This document shows, in pieces, positions 36,506 to 45,380 of a stretch of DNA of 64,000 nucleotides (the stretch's first letter is position 1; each line of letters begins with the position of its first letter). Source of the stretch: Gemmatimonadota bacterium (GTDB lineage Bacteria; Gemmatimonadota; Gemmatimonadetes; Gemmatimonadales; GWC2-71-9); assembly GCA_016874005.1 (NCBI GenBank), contig VGVQ01000002.1, positions 1-64,000 of the forward strand. The letters are read 5' to 3'. The notes beneath the pieces are model-generated. The model had not been told where the DNA came from. It saw only the letters and a list, made by a program, of their open reading frames with translations, and did no database searches. The translations under genes and the position numbers were made by a program.

Positions 36506-36537
36506 GAGAGGGCCCGCTTCGGGCCCTCTCTTGTTTG
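36506..36537 (+). terminator. Intrinsic terminator
   Basis: GAGAGGGCCCG, loop CTT, CGGGCCCTCTC: a perfect 11-bp stem followed by TTGTTTGT. It ends the DUF4382-like gene. Confidence 0.9.
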
Positions 36538-36584
36538 TCGGGCTGCGACTCGCCTACCTTGCCGTCCCCTTCTACGGCCGACCC

Positions 36585-37466
36585 ATGAAGCGATTCCTAT
36601 TGGTGGTGTCGGGGATGATCGCTGCCGGCGCCGGTCGCCTCGCCCCGCAAGGCCCGGGGCCACTCGCCGCCACCCCGAATTGCGGTGCCTGCGGCGAGTG
36701 GAACACGCCCCAACAGCCCTTCAAGCTGCATGGTGACACCTACTATGTCGGGACCCGGGGCCTCTCGGCTCTCCTGATCGTGTCCGAGGCAGGCCACATT
36801 CTGATCGATGGTGGGCTTCGGGAGTCAGCGCCATTGATTGCCGCCTCGGTCCGCTCGCTCGGCTTTCGGCTTGAGGACGTCAAGGCGATCGTCAACTCCC
36901 ACGTCCACTTCGACCACGCCGGAGGCATCGGGCTCCTCGCCCGGGCCTCGGGGGCGCGGGTCCACGCCTCGTCGCCGGCGGCCGAGGTGTTCCGGACCGG
37001 ACAGCCCGGCCGCGACGACCCTCAGTTCGGTGTCCTTCAACCCATCGACGCGGTGTCGGAGGTCACCGTCGTGCCTGACAGCGGGTCGGTCCGAGTGGGC
37101 CGCCTTGTCCTCACCATGCACCTGACCGGGGGACACACGCCGGGAGGCACCAGCTGGTCGTGGCGGAGTTGCGATTCGGCTGGCTGCGTCGCCGTGGTCT
37201 ATGCCGACAGCCAGACCCCGATTTCCGCCGACGGCTTCTCGTTCAGAACCGCCCCCCGGCTGCTGGAGGCGTTCAGGCGCGGGCACGACCGACTCGAGGG
37301 GATCGACTGCCAACTGCTCATCACTCCCCATCCTGACGGATCGCGGCTCTGGCAGCGGGTCGGTCCGGGGGCTACCGAGCCGCTGCTCGACTCCGTCGCC
37401 TGCCGCCAGTACGCGGGTCGGGCCCGGGCGCGGCTGGCCGCCCGCCTCGAGTCGGAACCTCGCTGA
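36585..37466 (+). CDS. Subclass B3 metallo-beta-lactamase
   Basis: A 293-residue exported protein. After a signal peptide and the B3 lead-in (a CGACGEW...PF segment, then YYVGTRGLSALLI and GHILIDGGL), the zinc-1 motif is H106-V-H108-F-D110-H111, in SHVHFDHAGG. The third zinc-1 histidine is H184, in TGGHTPGGTSW, and H249, in ITPHPD, completes the zinc-2 site with D110 and H111. All B3 zinc ligands are therefore present, in the order HxHxDH, H, H. The DDPQF motif after the first site is also typical of B3 enzymes such as THIN-B and BJP-1. Known members hydrolyse penicillins, cephalosporins and carbapenems; activity here is inferred. It stands alone, 47 bp after the terminator, with no mobile element. 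Confidence 0.9.
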   Translation: MKRFLLVVSGMIAAGAGRLAPQGPGPLAATPNCGACGEWNTPQQPFKLHGDTYYVGTRGLSALLIVSEAGHILIDGGLRESAPLIAASVRSLGFRLEDVKAIVNSHVHFDHAGGIGLLARASGARVHASSPAAEVFRTGQPGRDDPQFGVLQPIDAVSEVTVVPDSGSVRVGRLVLTMHLTGGHTPGGTSWSWRSCDSAGCVAVVYADSQTPISADGFSFRTAPRLLEAFRRGHDRLEGIDCQLLITPHPDGSRLWQRVGPGATEPLLDSVACRQYAGRARARLAARLESEPR

Positions 37467-37530
37467 CCAGCCCCTTGCCGGGGTGGCCGGGAGGTCCGAT
37501 CATTGCCAACCCCCAATCCCACTTAGCCCG

Positions 37531-38919
37531 ATGATCGGCGTCTTCGGAATCCTCCTGTCGCTGGTGCTGTTGATGTGGTTGGCCTACCGCGGCATCAACG
37601 TGTTGGTCTTGGCCCCCACCCTCGGGCTCCTCGCGGCGCTCTTCGGCGGCGAGCCGCGGCTCCTGGCGAACTACACCCAGGTGTTCATGGTCGGCTTGGG
37701 CGGTTTCCTGATCAAGTATTTCCCGCTCTTTCTCCTCGGCGCGATTTTCGGCAAGCTGATGAGCGATTCCGGGGCCGCCGCCACCATCGCGGAATGGATC
37801 GTCGAGAAGCTGGGAGCCCGGCGGGCAATCGTCTCGGTGATCCTTTCGGCCGCGATCCTCACCTACGGCGGGGTGTCGGTCTTCGTGGTGGTGTTCGCGG
37901 TCTATCCGTTAGGCGTGGCCTTGTTCCGCCGGGCCGACGTCCCCAAACGACTCTTCCCGGCCGCGTTGGTCCTGGGCGGCGCGACCTTCACCATGACCGC
38001 GCTGCCGGGGTCGCCCGCGATCCACAATGCCATCCCGATGCCGCACTTCGGCACCGACGGTTTCGCGGCGGCGGGCCTCGGGATCATCGCCGGGGTGGTG
38101 ATGTTCGGGCTGGGGACCTGGTGGCTGATCCGGCGGGAACGGCTGGCGCGCCAGGCGGGCGAGGGCTACGGCCACCACCCGCTCGACGCCGCGGAGGTCC
38201 CGATCGGCCAACACCGTCCCGGTCTTGCCCTCGCACTGCTCCCGATCGTGATCGTCATCGCGGTGAACTTCGCGATGACCAAGTGGGGCATCCGAGCCAT
38301 GGACACGAGCTACCTGGCCGAGAAGAAGTTCGGTGCAACCACCCTGGACGACGTCCGGGGTATCTGGGCCCTGGTCGTGGCCTTGGTCTCGGCCATCGTG
38401 ACCCTGGTGGCAGTCAACTGGCAGCGTTGGACCGACCTCACCGGCGCGGTCAACCACGGCACCATGAGCTCGCTGCTCCCGATCTTCAATACCGCCTCCG
38501 AGGTGGGCTATGGCACCGTGATCGCCTCGCTCACCGCCTTCGGCGCGATCCAAGCCTTCCTGATCGGAATCGCGCCGAATAACCCGCTCATTTCGGAGGC
38601 CATCTCGGTGAACGTCCTGGCCGGGATCACCGGCTCGGCCTCCGGGGGGATGAGCATCGCGCTCAACGTCTTGGGCGCCAAGTACCTCGAGCTGGCCACC
38701 GCGGCGGGGATTTCGCCGGAGTTGCTCCACCGAATCGCCGCCATCGCCTCGGGCGGCCTCGATACCCTGCCCCACAATGGGGCTGTCATCACCCTCCTCG
38801 GCATCTGCCGGCTGAGCCACCGCGACTCCTATTTCGACATCTTCGTCGTTTCCCTGGTCATCCCGATCGCCGCCCTGGTCGTCGCCCTCTTTCTGGGTAC
38901 CGCCCTCGGGGCGTTCTAG
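37531..38919 (+). CDS. GntP-family permease
   Basis: A 462-residue membrane protein with 12-14 helices of the GntP/ion-transporter superfamily (PF02447-like). Diagnostic stretches are GINVLVLAPTLGLLAAL, LGAIFGKLMSDSGAA, LTYGGVSVFVVVFAVYP, TALPGSPAIHNAIPM, GSASGGMSIALN and LPHNGAVITLL. The family takes up gluconate and related sugar acids or hydroxy acids by proton symport. No sugar-acid genes are near, so the substrate is open. The start ATG at 37531 lacks a strong ribosome site. It follows the metallo-beta-lactamase by 64 bp. Confidence 0.88.
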   Translation: MIGVFGILLSLVLLMWLAYRGINVLVLAPTLGLLAALFGGEPRLLANYTQVFMVGLGGFLIKYFPLFLLGAIFGKLMSDSGAAATIAEWIVEKLGARRAIVSVILSAAILTYGGVSVFVVVFAVYPLGVALFRRADVPKRLFPAALVLGGATFTMTALPGSPAIHNAIPMPHFGTDGFAAAGLGIIAGVVMFGLGTWWLIRRERLARQAGEGYGHHPLDAAEVPIGQHRPGLALALLPIVIVIAVNFAMTKWGIRAMDTSYLAEKKFGATTLDDVRGIWALVVALVSAIVTLVAVNWQRWTDLTGAVNHGTMSSLLPIFNTASEVGYGTVIASLTAFGAIQAFLIGIAPNNPLISEAISVNVLAGITGSASGGMSIALNVLGAKYLELATAAGISPELLHRIAAIASGGLDTLPHNGAVITLLGICRLSHRDSYFDIFVVSLVIPIAALVVALFLGTALGAF

Positions 38920-39096
38920 AACCCCGCCGCGCCGGCGCCGCCGTTCTGGCGAGGCTGCAACCTTTTCTTCCCGGCTCCGGTAGTAGCGTAAGCGCGCGAG
39001 CGGCGGGCCAAGTCGGCCCCCCAGCCCGGTGGCGGGAGCCGCCTGGGACCGGCCGGACGAAGGAGGGCGCCGGCAGACTGGGCCGCTCGAACGAAG

Positions 39097-39102
39097 TATT
39101 AT
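39097..39102 (+). promoter_or_regulatory. Candidate -10 box TATTAT
   Basis: TATTAT lies 49 bp before the GTG at 39151, in the 231-bp gap after the GntP gene. The rest of the gap is GC-rich with no gene or hairpin-plus-T-run that I can support. Confidence 0.35.
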
Positions 39103-39150
39103 TCAGCCCGTGGGAAGTCCAGTCCGTTACATCGCTCAGGAGCGTTTCGC

Positions 39151-39825
39151 GTGACCCGTTGGATCGCTGTCAGCTGGCTGGCTCTTGGCTGCGCGGGGCA
39201 GTCGGCGCCCGTCACCGCCCCGACACCGGCGGCCGACCCGGCCCCGGCCCGCACCGGCCAGCCAAGTCAGGAAGCCCTCGAGCGCGGGATCGCCCAGGCA
39301 CGGGCCGATAGCGCTCGGTACCCGTACACCAAGGCGGACATCGCCTTCATGACCGGGATGATCGGCCATCATGCCCAAGCCATCACCATGGCCCAGATGG
39401 CCGCGACCCACGGAGCCCGCCCCGAGGTAGTGACCCTGGCCGGCCGGGTCATCAACGCCCAGCGCGACGAGATCGCGCTGATGGAGAACTGGCTTCGCGA
39501 CCGCCGGCAGCCGGTTCCCGACGCGGCCCACGCCGGAATGGGCCATGGCCCCGGCGGCATGATGCCGGGCATGCTGACGCCGGAGCAGATGGCCCAGCTC
39601 GACCGGGCCCGGGGTCCGGAATTCGACGAGCTGTTCCTCCGCCTCATGATCCAGCATCACAACGGCGCCGTGAGAATGGTAAAGGACCTCTTCGACAGCT
39701 ACGGCGCCGCGCAGGATAACCTGGTCTTCAAGTTCGCGGCCGACGTCAACATCGATCAGACGACCGAAATCGCCCGGATGGAAAAACTGTTGTTCTCGAT
39801 CATCACCCAGAAGAACTCCAAATGA
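39151..39825 (+). CDS. DUF305 lipoprotein
   Basis: A 224-residue lipoprotein (lipobox ALGC, Cys14) with two copies of the DUF305 helical motif: TGMIGHHAQAITMAQMA and MIQHHNGAVRMVKDL. The HH pairs and nearby Met/His-rich loop (AGMGHGPGGMMPGM) suggest copper or other soft-metal binding, as proposed for the CopM-like branch. It starts with GTG; AGGAG lies 8 bp upstream. Its stop overlaps or abuts the next gene's start, so it is made together with an LVIVD protein. Confidence 0.9.
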   Translation: MTRWIAVSWLALGCAGQSAPVTAPTPAADPAPARTGQPSQEALERGIAQARADSARYPYTKADIAFMTGMIGHHAQAITMAQMAATHGARPEVVTLAGRVINAQRDEIALMENWLRDRRQPVPDAAHAGMGHGPGGMMPGMLTPEQMAQLDRARGPEFDELFLRLMIQHHNGAVRMVKDLFDSYGAAQDNLVFKFAADVNIDQTTEIARMEKLLFSIITQKNSK

Positions 39826-39836
39826 GGAATCGTTCC

Positions 39837-41804
39837 ATGATGGTAGCCCGCAGGTCTTCGTTCGCCGCGTTCGGCCTCTTGGGGCTCGCGGCCTGTTCGA
39901 GTTCGACGAACTCGCCCGGGTCGATGCCGAGTCCCCGGACCGCGCTGTCGATCACGCCGCCGACGCCCGACCCGCGGGTCGGCCTCAAGCCAGGCCTCCA
40001 CGATGCCGGCGAGGCGATCTGGAACATGCGGCTGGTCTCGAACTCCAAGCCGGCAGGCAAGTTCGTCGGGAGCACCAACTCCGACCTCGCCTTCAAGGGC
40101 AACCTGGTGTTCCAAGGCAACTACAACGGCTATCAGATCTGGGACATCACCGACCCGGCCAAGCCGGTCCTCCGCTACAGCAAGTATTGCCCCGCCTCGC
40201 AGAGCGACGTATCGGTCTACCAGAACCTCCTGTTCGTCTCTGCCGAGGGCAACTCGGGCCGGATCGACTGCAGTGACCAGGGCGTCAGGGATCCGGTCAG
40301 CACGGAACGGATCCGGGGGATCCGGATCTTCGACATCACCGACGTGGCCAACCCACGCAACGTCGCCAACGTGCAGACCTGCCGCGGATCCCACACCCAC
40401 TCGGTCCTGGTCGACGCGAAGGACGCCGAAAACGTCTACGTCTACGTCTCCGGCTCGGCCCCGAGCCGGTCGGAGCGGGAACTGCCGGGATGCGTCCGGG
40501 ACAAGAACGATCCAAACACGGCCGAGTTCCGCATCGAGGTGATCAAGGTACCGCTCAAGGATCCGTCCAAGGCGGCCGTGGTCAGTTCGCCGCGGATCTT
40601 CAACGAGTTGGCGCCGGTCAAGTCGCACGGGGCTGCCCCCGACGACATCGCGGCCATCGAGGCGGCCAAGAAGACGGGCGCTTTCGTGGTGAGCTTTGGC
40701 GGCTCTGAGCAGGTCCTGTCGTCCGGCTTTGCCCGCTTCCTGCTCGACTCGATCGTCCGGCAGCGCAACGGGTCCGGCCCGCCCAACTCGGCCGATAGCG
40801 CGGCACTCCGGGCCGGATTGCCGGCGTTGGTTGCCCGGATGGTGGGCCGAGAGGAAGCCGACGGTCACAGCCACCCCGGCGTTACCAGTTGTCACGACAT
40901 CACCCTGTACCCCGAGATCGGTATGGCGGGTGGCGCTTGCGAAGGCTACGGTCTCTTGATCGACATCAAGAATCCGGCGGCTCCCCGACGAACGGCGGCG
41001 GTCTCCGATACCAACTTCTCGTACTGGCACTCGGCCACGTTCAACAACGACGGGACCAAGATCCTGTTCAGCGACGAGTGGGGCGGCGGCGGCGCGCCAA
41101 AGTGCCGCGCCACCGATCCCAAGGAGTGGGGCGCCAACGCGATCTACACCATCGAGAACGGCCGGATGGTGTTCCAGAGCTACTACAAGATCTCCGCGCC
41201 GCAAACGCCGCTCGAGAACTGCGTCTCCCACAACGGCTCGCTGATCCCGATCCCGGGGCGCGACGTGATGGTGCAGTCGTTCTACCAGGGAGGCCTCACG
41301 GTGTTCGATTGGACCGACCCGAAGAACCCGAAGGAAATCGCCTTCTTCGATCGGGGCCCGATCGATGGCGCCCGGATGGGGAACGGTGGCTCGTGGTCGG
41401 TGTATTGGTACAATGGCCTGATCGTCAGTTCCGAGATCGGCCGGGGCCTCGACGTTCTCGAGCTCACTCCGAGTCCGGCCGTGACCCAAAACGAGATCGA
41501 CGCGGCCAGGACCGTGCGGTTCGATTACCTCAACGCTCAAGGCCAGCCCAAACACGTCTGGCCGCCGAGCTTTGCGTTGGCGCGCGCCTATGCCGATCAG
41601 TTGGAGCGGTCGGGCGGCCTGTCTGGAACCCGATTGACGGCGGTTCGGCAGGCGCTGTCGCAAGCGGAGAGCGCCTCGGGCGCGGCTCGATCGTCCGCGT
41701 TGGGCACCCTGGCGAACGGGCTCGGGTCCGAAGCCGGCCGGTCGTCGGACGGGGCCAAGGTCCGGATGTTGGCGGAGGCGGTCAAGGCACTGGCGGGCCG
41801 CTAG
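39837..41804 (+). CDS. LVIVD-repeat lipoprotein
   Basis: A 655-residue lipoprotein (lipobox LAAC) built from LVIVD-type propeller repeats: GNYNGYQIWDITDPAKPVL, GIRIFDITDVANPR, GYGLLIDIKNPAAPRR and GGLTVFDWTDPKNPKEIAFFD. Conserved HTHS, CHDIT and SHNGS patches carry histidines that may bind metal. The C-terminal 90 residues are helical and not part of the propeller. An ATG at 39822 overlaps the DUF305 stop as ATGA, but the ATG at 39837 has GAGGA 8 bp upstream and starts the signal peptide better. The gene ends at a strong terminator. DUF305 plus LVIVD pairs recur in this phylum to my knowledge; their joint role is unknown. Confidence 0.85.
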   Translation: MMVARRSSFAAFGLLGLAACSSSTNSPGSMPSPRTALSITPPTPDPRVGLKPGLHDAGEAIWNMRLVSNSKPAGKFVGSTNSDLAFKGNLVFQGNYNGYQIWDITDPAKPVLRYSKYCPASQSDVSVYQNLLFVSAEGNSGRIDCSDQGVRDPVSTERIRGIRIFDITDVANPRNVANVQTCRGSHTHSVLVDAKDAENVYVYVSGSAPSRSERELPGCVRDKNDPNTAEFRIEVIKVPLKDPSKAAVVSSPRIFNELAPVKSHGAAPDDIAAIEAAKKTGAFVVSFGGSEQVLSSGFARFLLDSIVRQRNGSGPPNSADSAALRAGLPALVARMVGREEADGHSHPGVTSCHDITLYPEIGMAGGACEGYGLLIDIKNPAAPRRTAAVSDTNFSYWHSATFNNDGTKILFSDEWGGGGAPKCRATDPKEWGANAIYTIENGRMVFQSYYKISAPQTPLENCVSHNGSLIPIPGRDVMVQSFYQGGLTVFDWTDPKNPKEIAFFDRGPIDGARMGNGGSWSVYWYNGLIVSSEIGRGLDVLELTPSPAVTQNEIDAARTVRFDYLNAQGQPKHVWPPSFALARAYADQLERSGGLSGTRLTAVRQALSQAESASGAARSSALGTLANGLGSEAGRSSDGAKVRMLAEAVKALAGR

Positions 41805-41828
41805 GCCTGGTTGGTTGCCCTAGTTGGG

Positions 41829-41867
41829 GGCGCCGGCTTTCTGACCGAAAGCCGGCGCCATTCTTTT
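41829..41867 (+). terminator. Intrinsic terminator
   Basis: GGCGCCGGCTTTC, loop TGACC, GAAAGCCGGCGCC: a perfect 13-bp stem followed by ATTCTTTT. It ends the DUF305-LVIVD operon. The remaining 170 bp before the serpin gene show no other feature. Confidence 0.9.
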
Positions 41868-42039
41868 GATGTCAGCCCTGATGGCGGGAATCGGCCACCG
41901 GACTCGGGAGCGAGCCTGCCGTCCGCCGGCGGAAACGCCGCGATCGGTCCCGGGGTATGTAGGGGGGACGGAATGCCGGCCAGGCGTCCAGTCTCCCATT
42001 TCGTTACTGGCTCGAGCGCGACATGACCGGAGGTCTCCC

Positions 42040-43284
42040 ATGAAGGCAGCGTCTCCCCGAGGCGTGCTGGCGGTGCTCCCCATCCTGGCGGCGTGCCAAC
42101 CGGTTACCAACAACTCAGGGCCGGACCCCCTGCTCGACGCCTTGCCACGGCCCCTCACCGCGGCGGAAATTCGCCTGTCGGAGGCGGGGAACCAGTTCGC
42201 CTTCAAGCTCTTCCGCGAGGCCACCCGGGCCCTCCCCGCCGATTCGAACGCCTTCATCTCGCCGCTGTCGGCGTCGTTTGCCCTAGGGATGACCCTGAAC
42301 GGGGCCTTGGCCGAGACCTTCGCCGCGATGCGGACCGCGCTCGAGTTCCCCGGGATGGCGCAGCCGGACATCAACGCCGGCTACCGTGGCCTCATCGACC
42401 TCCTGGTGGGGCTCGATCGGACCACCGAGGTGCGGGTCGCCAACGCGGTGTTCCCTCGGATGGGGCTCGCGGTGAAGCCGCCCTTCCTCGACGCGGTCCG
42501 ATCGTCGTTCGACGCCGAGGTGTCGACCCTCGACTTCGGCTCCCCGGCCGCGGTGACGTCGATCAACGACTGGGTCGCCAGGAAAACCAGCGGCCGGATC
42601 CCCAAGCTTCTCGATCGTTTGGACCCCGACGAGGTCATGTTCCTGATCAACGCGATCTACTTCAAGGGCCGGTGGCGAAGCACCTTCGATCGCCGAGAGA
42701 CCCGGCCGGCACCGTTCACCGGTGCCGACGGCCAGGTCCGGTCGGTCGAAACCATGTCCAAATCCGACGCACCGGTGATGATGGGGTCGCTGCCCAATGC
42801 CGCGGTCGGGGAGCTGCTCTACGGCAACGGCGCGTTCGCGATGACCATTCTGTTACCGCGTGAAGGCAGCACCCCCTCCGCCGTTCTGGCGAGCCTCGAC
42901 GCGGCGTCGTGGTCGCAGCTCGTCACGGGCCTGACCGAGCGCAAAGTCGAGCTTCGGTTACCGAAGTTCAAGATCGAACACAGCCGCCTCATGAAAGACG
43001 ACCTCACCGCCCTGGGCATGGGGATCGCGTTCGACCGCGGGAGAGCGGACTTTTCCGGGATCGCGGACGTAAGCCCGGAGCGGCTCTTCATCTCGCGGGT
43101 GATTCAGAAGGCATTCGTCGAGGTGAACGAGGAGGGAACCGAGGCGGCGGCCGCGACTGGCGTCGGGATCGGGGTCACCTCGCTTCCGCCGTCACTGGTC
43201 GTCAATCGGCCCTTCGTCTTCGTCATTCGGGAGCGGCTCTCGGGGACGGTGCTGTTCATTGGCCAGGTGAATCGACTGGGGTAG
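42040..43284 (+). CDS. Serpin, lipoprotein, inhibitory type
   Basis: A 414-residue serpin (PF00079) with a lipobox LAAC (Cys19), so membrane-anchored and periplasmic or surface-exposed. Breach and shutter motifs are present (NAFISPLSASFALGMTLNGA, INAIYFKGRW). The reactive-centre hinge is GTEAAAATG: Gly366 is P15, Thr P14, Glu P13 and four alanines P12-P9, the pattern of inhibitory serpins. Counting the canonical loop length to the conserved NRPFVF places the scissile bond at Thr380-Ser381 (P1-P1'). A small P1 suggests an elastase-like or subtilisin-like target protease. GGAGG lies 6 bp before the ATG. Bacterial serpins may guard against host, predator or self proteases; the target is unknown. 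Confidence 0.92.
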   Translation: MKAASPRGVLAVLPILAACQPVTNNSGPDPLLDALPRPLTAAEIRLSEAGNQFAFKLFREATRALPADSNAFISPLSASFALGMTLNGALAETFAAMRTALEFPGMAQPDINAGYRGLIDLLVGLDRTTEVRVANAVFPRMGLAVKPPFLDAVRSSFDAEVSTLDFGSPAAVTSINDWVARKTSGRIPKLLDRLDPDEVMFLINAIYFKGRWRSTFDRRETRPAPFTGADGQVRSVETMSKSDAPVMMGSLPNAAVGELLYGNGAFAMTILLPREGSTPSAVLASLDAASWSQLVTGLTERKVELRLPKFKIEHSRLMKDDLTALGMGIAFDRGRADFSGIADVSPERLFISRVIQKAFVEVNEEGTEAAAATGVGIGVTSLPPSLVVNRPFVFVIRERLSGTVLFIGQVNRLG

Positions 43285-43476
43285 ACGAGGCGCCGGCCTC
43301 CCTCATCTTCGCTCGTCCTCACGCTGTTCGCGGGCTCGGCTCCTGGAGGTGTGATGGCCCAGGAGCCCGAGCCCATCGGGTCGAGCCAGCCTCCGACCGT
43401 CGCGACGCGATGATCCCGATGCCCGACCGGTGGGGTTCTCTTTCCGGACCCGGCTGGCACTCTACCCGATAACCGC

Positions 43477-43482
43477 TAAGAT
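43477..43482 (+). promoter_or_regulatory. Candidate -10 box TAAGAT
   Basis: TAAGAT lies 14 bp before an ATG at 43497 and 29 bp before the ATG at 43512, so the transcript leader would be very short. No -35 element is recognised. Confidence 0.25.
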
Positions 43483-43511
43483 CTACCCGAATCCAGATGA
43501 TCGAGTCTCCG

Positions 43512-45239
43512 ATGCGACGTCTCCCCGCGGTCACCCTCGGCGCGCTCGCCGGGCTCACGCTGGCAACCCCGGCGTCCGGCCAGCACATCATCGGCAACCG
43601 CGACGACCTGGCCTTCCGAACCGACAGCGTCTTTCGGGCGTTCGACCGGACCGACTCGCCCGGCTGTGCCCTTGGCGTCTATCAGAACGGCGCCATTCGC
43701 TACGCCCGAGGCTACGGCCTGGCCAGCTTGGAGCTCGGGGTACCGCTTTCGCCGCGGACCGTGCTCGACGTCGGTTCGATATCGAAACAGTTCACCGCGA
43801 TGGCGATGTTGCTCCTCGAGAAGGACGGCAAGCTCTCGCTCGACGATCCGATCCGGAAGCACTTCCCGGAGATGCCGGGGTACGCCGACCGGATCACTTG
43901 GCGGCGCGCCCTGAGCCAAACCAGCGGCCTGCGCGACCTCTGGACGATGTGGGGCCAGACCGGGCGGACCTTCGCCGGCGACACGGTCGACGCGATTCAC
44001 GTCATCGTCAAGTCGGCCGAGCCCAACTACGAGCCCGGCGACCGCTACCTCTACACCAATTCCGGCTGGATCCTGGCGGCGCAGGCGGTCTATCGCTTGA
44101 CCGGTAAGACCCTCGCGCAGTTCGCCGAAGAGCGGATCTTCGCGCCGCTCGGGATGCGAGACACCCGCTTCTTGGTCGACCGCAACGCGATCATTCCCAA
44201 CCTGGCGGAGAGCTACTCGGTTCGGGACAAGAGCTACCGAGTGCAACGGAACCCCTACGACGGCGCCATCATGGGGGCGGGCGGGATCCACTCGACGGTG
44301 GAGGACTTCGGCCGGTGGCTCGACAACTACGACCACGCGACGGTTGGCGGACGGGACGTCGTCGGCGCGATGACGACCGCGACAAAGCTGAACAACGGAT
44401 CGCCGGCCGGATCCGGACCCGGGCTGGCCTATGCCTTGGGCCTAACGGTCGGGACGGTGCGTGGGCTGCGAGTGGTCTCCCATGGTGGCGCCTGGGGTGG
44501 CTTCCGCGGCCATTTCCTCCGCTTCCCTGATCAGCGGTTCGCGGTCGCGACCTTCTGCAACCTGACCACCTCCGGCCCGGATTCACTGGCTCGGAAGGTG
44601 GCCGGGATCTACCTGGCCGACCAGATGCAGCCTGACACCGCGGCGGCCTGGGCCGAGGCTCTCGCCAAGACGCCCAGCGTCCCCGTGAGCGGGACTGTGC
44701 TCAGACCGCTGGCGGGGGTGTGGCGCAACGTCGAGGCCGGGGAAGTTCGCCGAACCCGGCTGAAAGGCGATACCCTGGTGTCGGATGGACAGACGCCGAG
44801 CCCACTCGTGCCGCTGGGCGGTGGTCGTTTCCGCCTCGAGAACGCCACCGAGATTCGCTTCGAGCCGGACGTTGCCGCGCCGAAGCAGATGGTGGTCCGG
44901 ACCCTCGGTGGGACCACCGTCTATCTCCGGGCCGACACCACGGCGCTCGATTCGGTTCGGCTGGCCCAGTACGCCGGAGACTACCGCAACGACGAGGTCG
45001 AAGTCACCCACCGCTGGAAGGTCGAGAAGGGCAAGCTGGTCGTCTACGCCGACTATCGCCGCCTTGCTGAGGTGGAGCCGACATACCAGGATGGCTTCAC
45101 CCGGGGCGGAAGCGTGATCGACTTTGTCCGCGACAACAGGGGGCGGATAACCGGGTATCTGGTCCAATCGGGCCGGGTGAGAAACCTCCGGTTCACCCGG
45201 GTGGGACCCGGGGGCTCGATCGCCCGAGGGCAGCGGTAG
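43512..45239 (+). CDS. Secreted beta-lactamase-fold serine hydrolase with C-terminal beta-domain
   Basis: A 575-residue exported hydrolase. A signal peptide ending at PASGQ precedes a PF00144 domain with SISK at 89-92, YTNSGW in the middle and SHGGAWGGF near residue 325. About 200 residues follow as a beta-rich tail with two repeats (LAGVWRNVEAGE and LAQYAGDYRNDEVEV) of the DUF3471/lipocalin-like type. Such enzymes are esterases or D-aminopeptidase-like; the tail may gate the active site. The ATG at 43512 starts a normal signal peptide; 43497 is also in frame, and neither has a good ribosome site. Confidence 0.88.
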   Translation: MRRLPAVTLGALAGLTLATPASGQHIIGNRDDLAFRTDSVFRAFDRTDSPGCALGVYQNGAIRYARGYGLASLELGVPLSPRTVLDVGSISKQFTAMAMLLLEKDGKLSLDDPIRKHFPEMPGYADRITWRRALSQTSGLRDLWTMWGQTGRTFAGDTVDAIHVIVKSAEPNYEPGDRYLYTNSGWILAAQAVYRLTGKTLAQFAEERIFAPLGMRDTRFLVDRNAIIPNLAESYSVRDKSYRVQRNPYDGAIMGAGGIHSTVEDFGRWLDNYDHATVGGRDVVGAMTTATKLNNGSPAGSGPGLAYALGLTVGTVRGLRVVSHGGAWGGFRGHFLRFPDQRFAVATFCNLTTSGPDSLARKVAGIYLADQMQPDTAAAWAEALAKTPSVPVSGTVLRPLAGVWRNVEAGEVRRTRLKGDTLVSDGQTPSPLVPLGGGRFRLENATEIRFEPDVAAPKQMVVRTLGGTTVYLRADTTALDSVRLAQYAGDYRNDEVEVTHRWKVEKGKLVVYADYRRLAEVEPTYQDGFTRGGSVIDFVRDNRGRITGYLVQSGRVRNLRFTRVGPGGSIARGQR

Positions 45240-45380
45240 CCTGAGCACTCCGGTGCTCGGGCCAATCGTTCCACGTGATGGGGTTCCCTGCCCCGGGCCC
45301 CGGCTACTCGACCCCGGTGTCGTCGATCGAGAGAGGTGGCGACCAGCCGGAGTGCGCGCCGCCGCTACGAAGGAGTGGCT

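Noticed and set aside
38920-39090. Terminator after the GntP gene
   Set aside because: There are GC palindromes and one CCTTTTCTTCC stretch, but no stem directly before a T-run.
45243-45258. Hairpin GAGCAC-TCCG-GTGCTC after the serine hydrolase gene as a terminator
   Set aside because: Only 6 bp, and no T-run follows.
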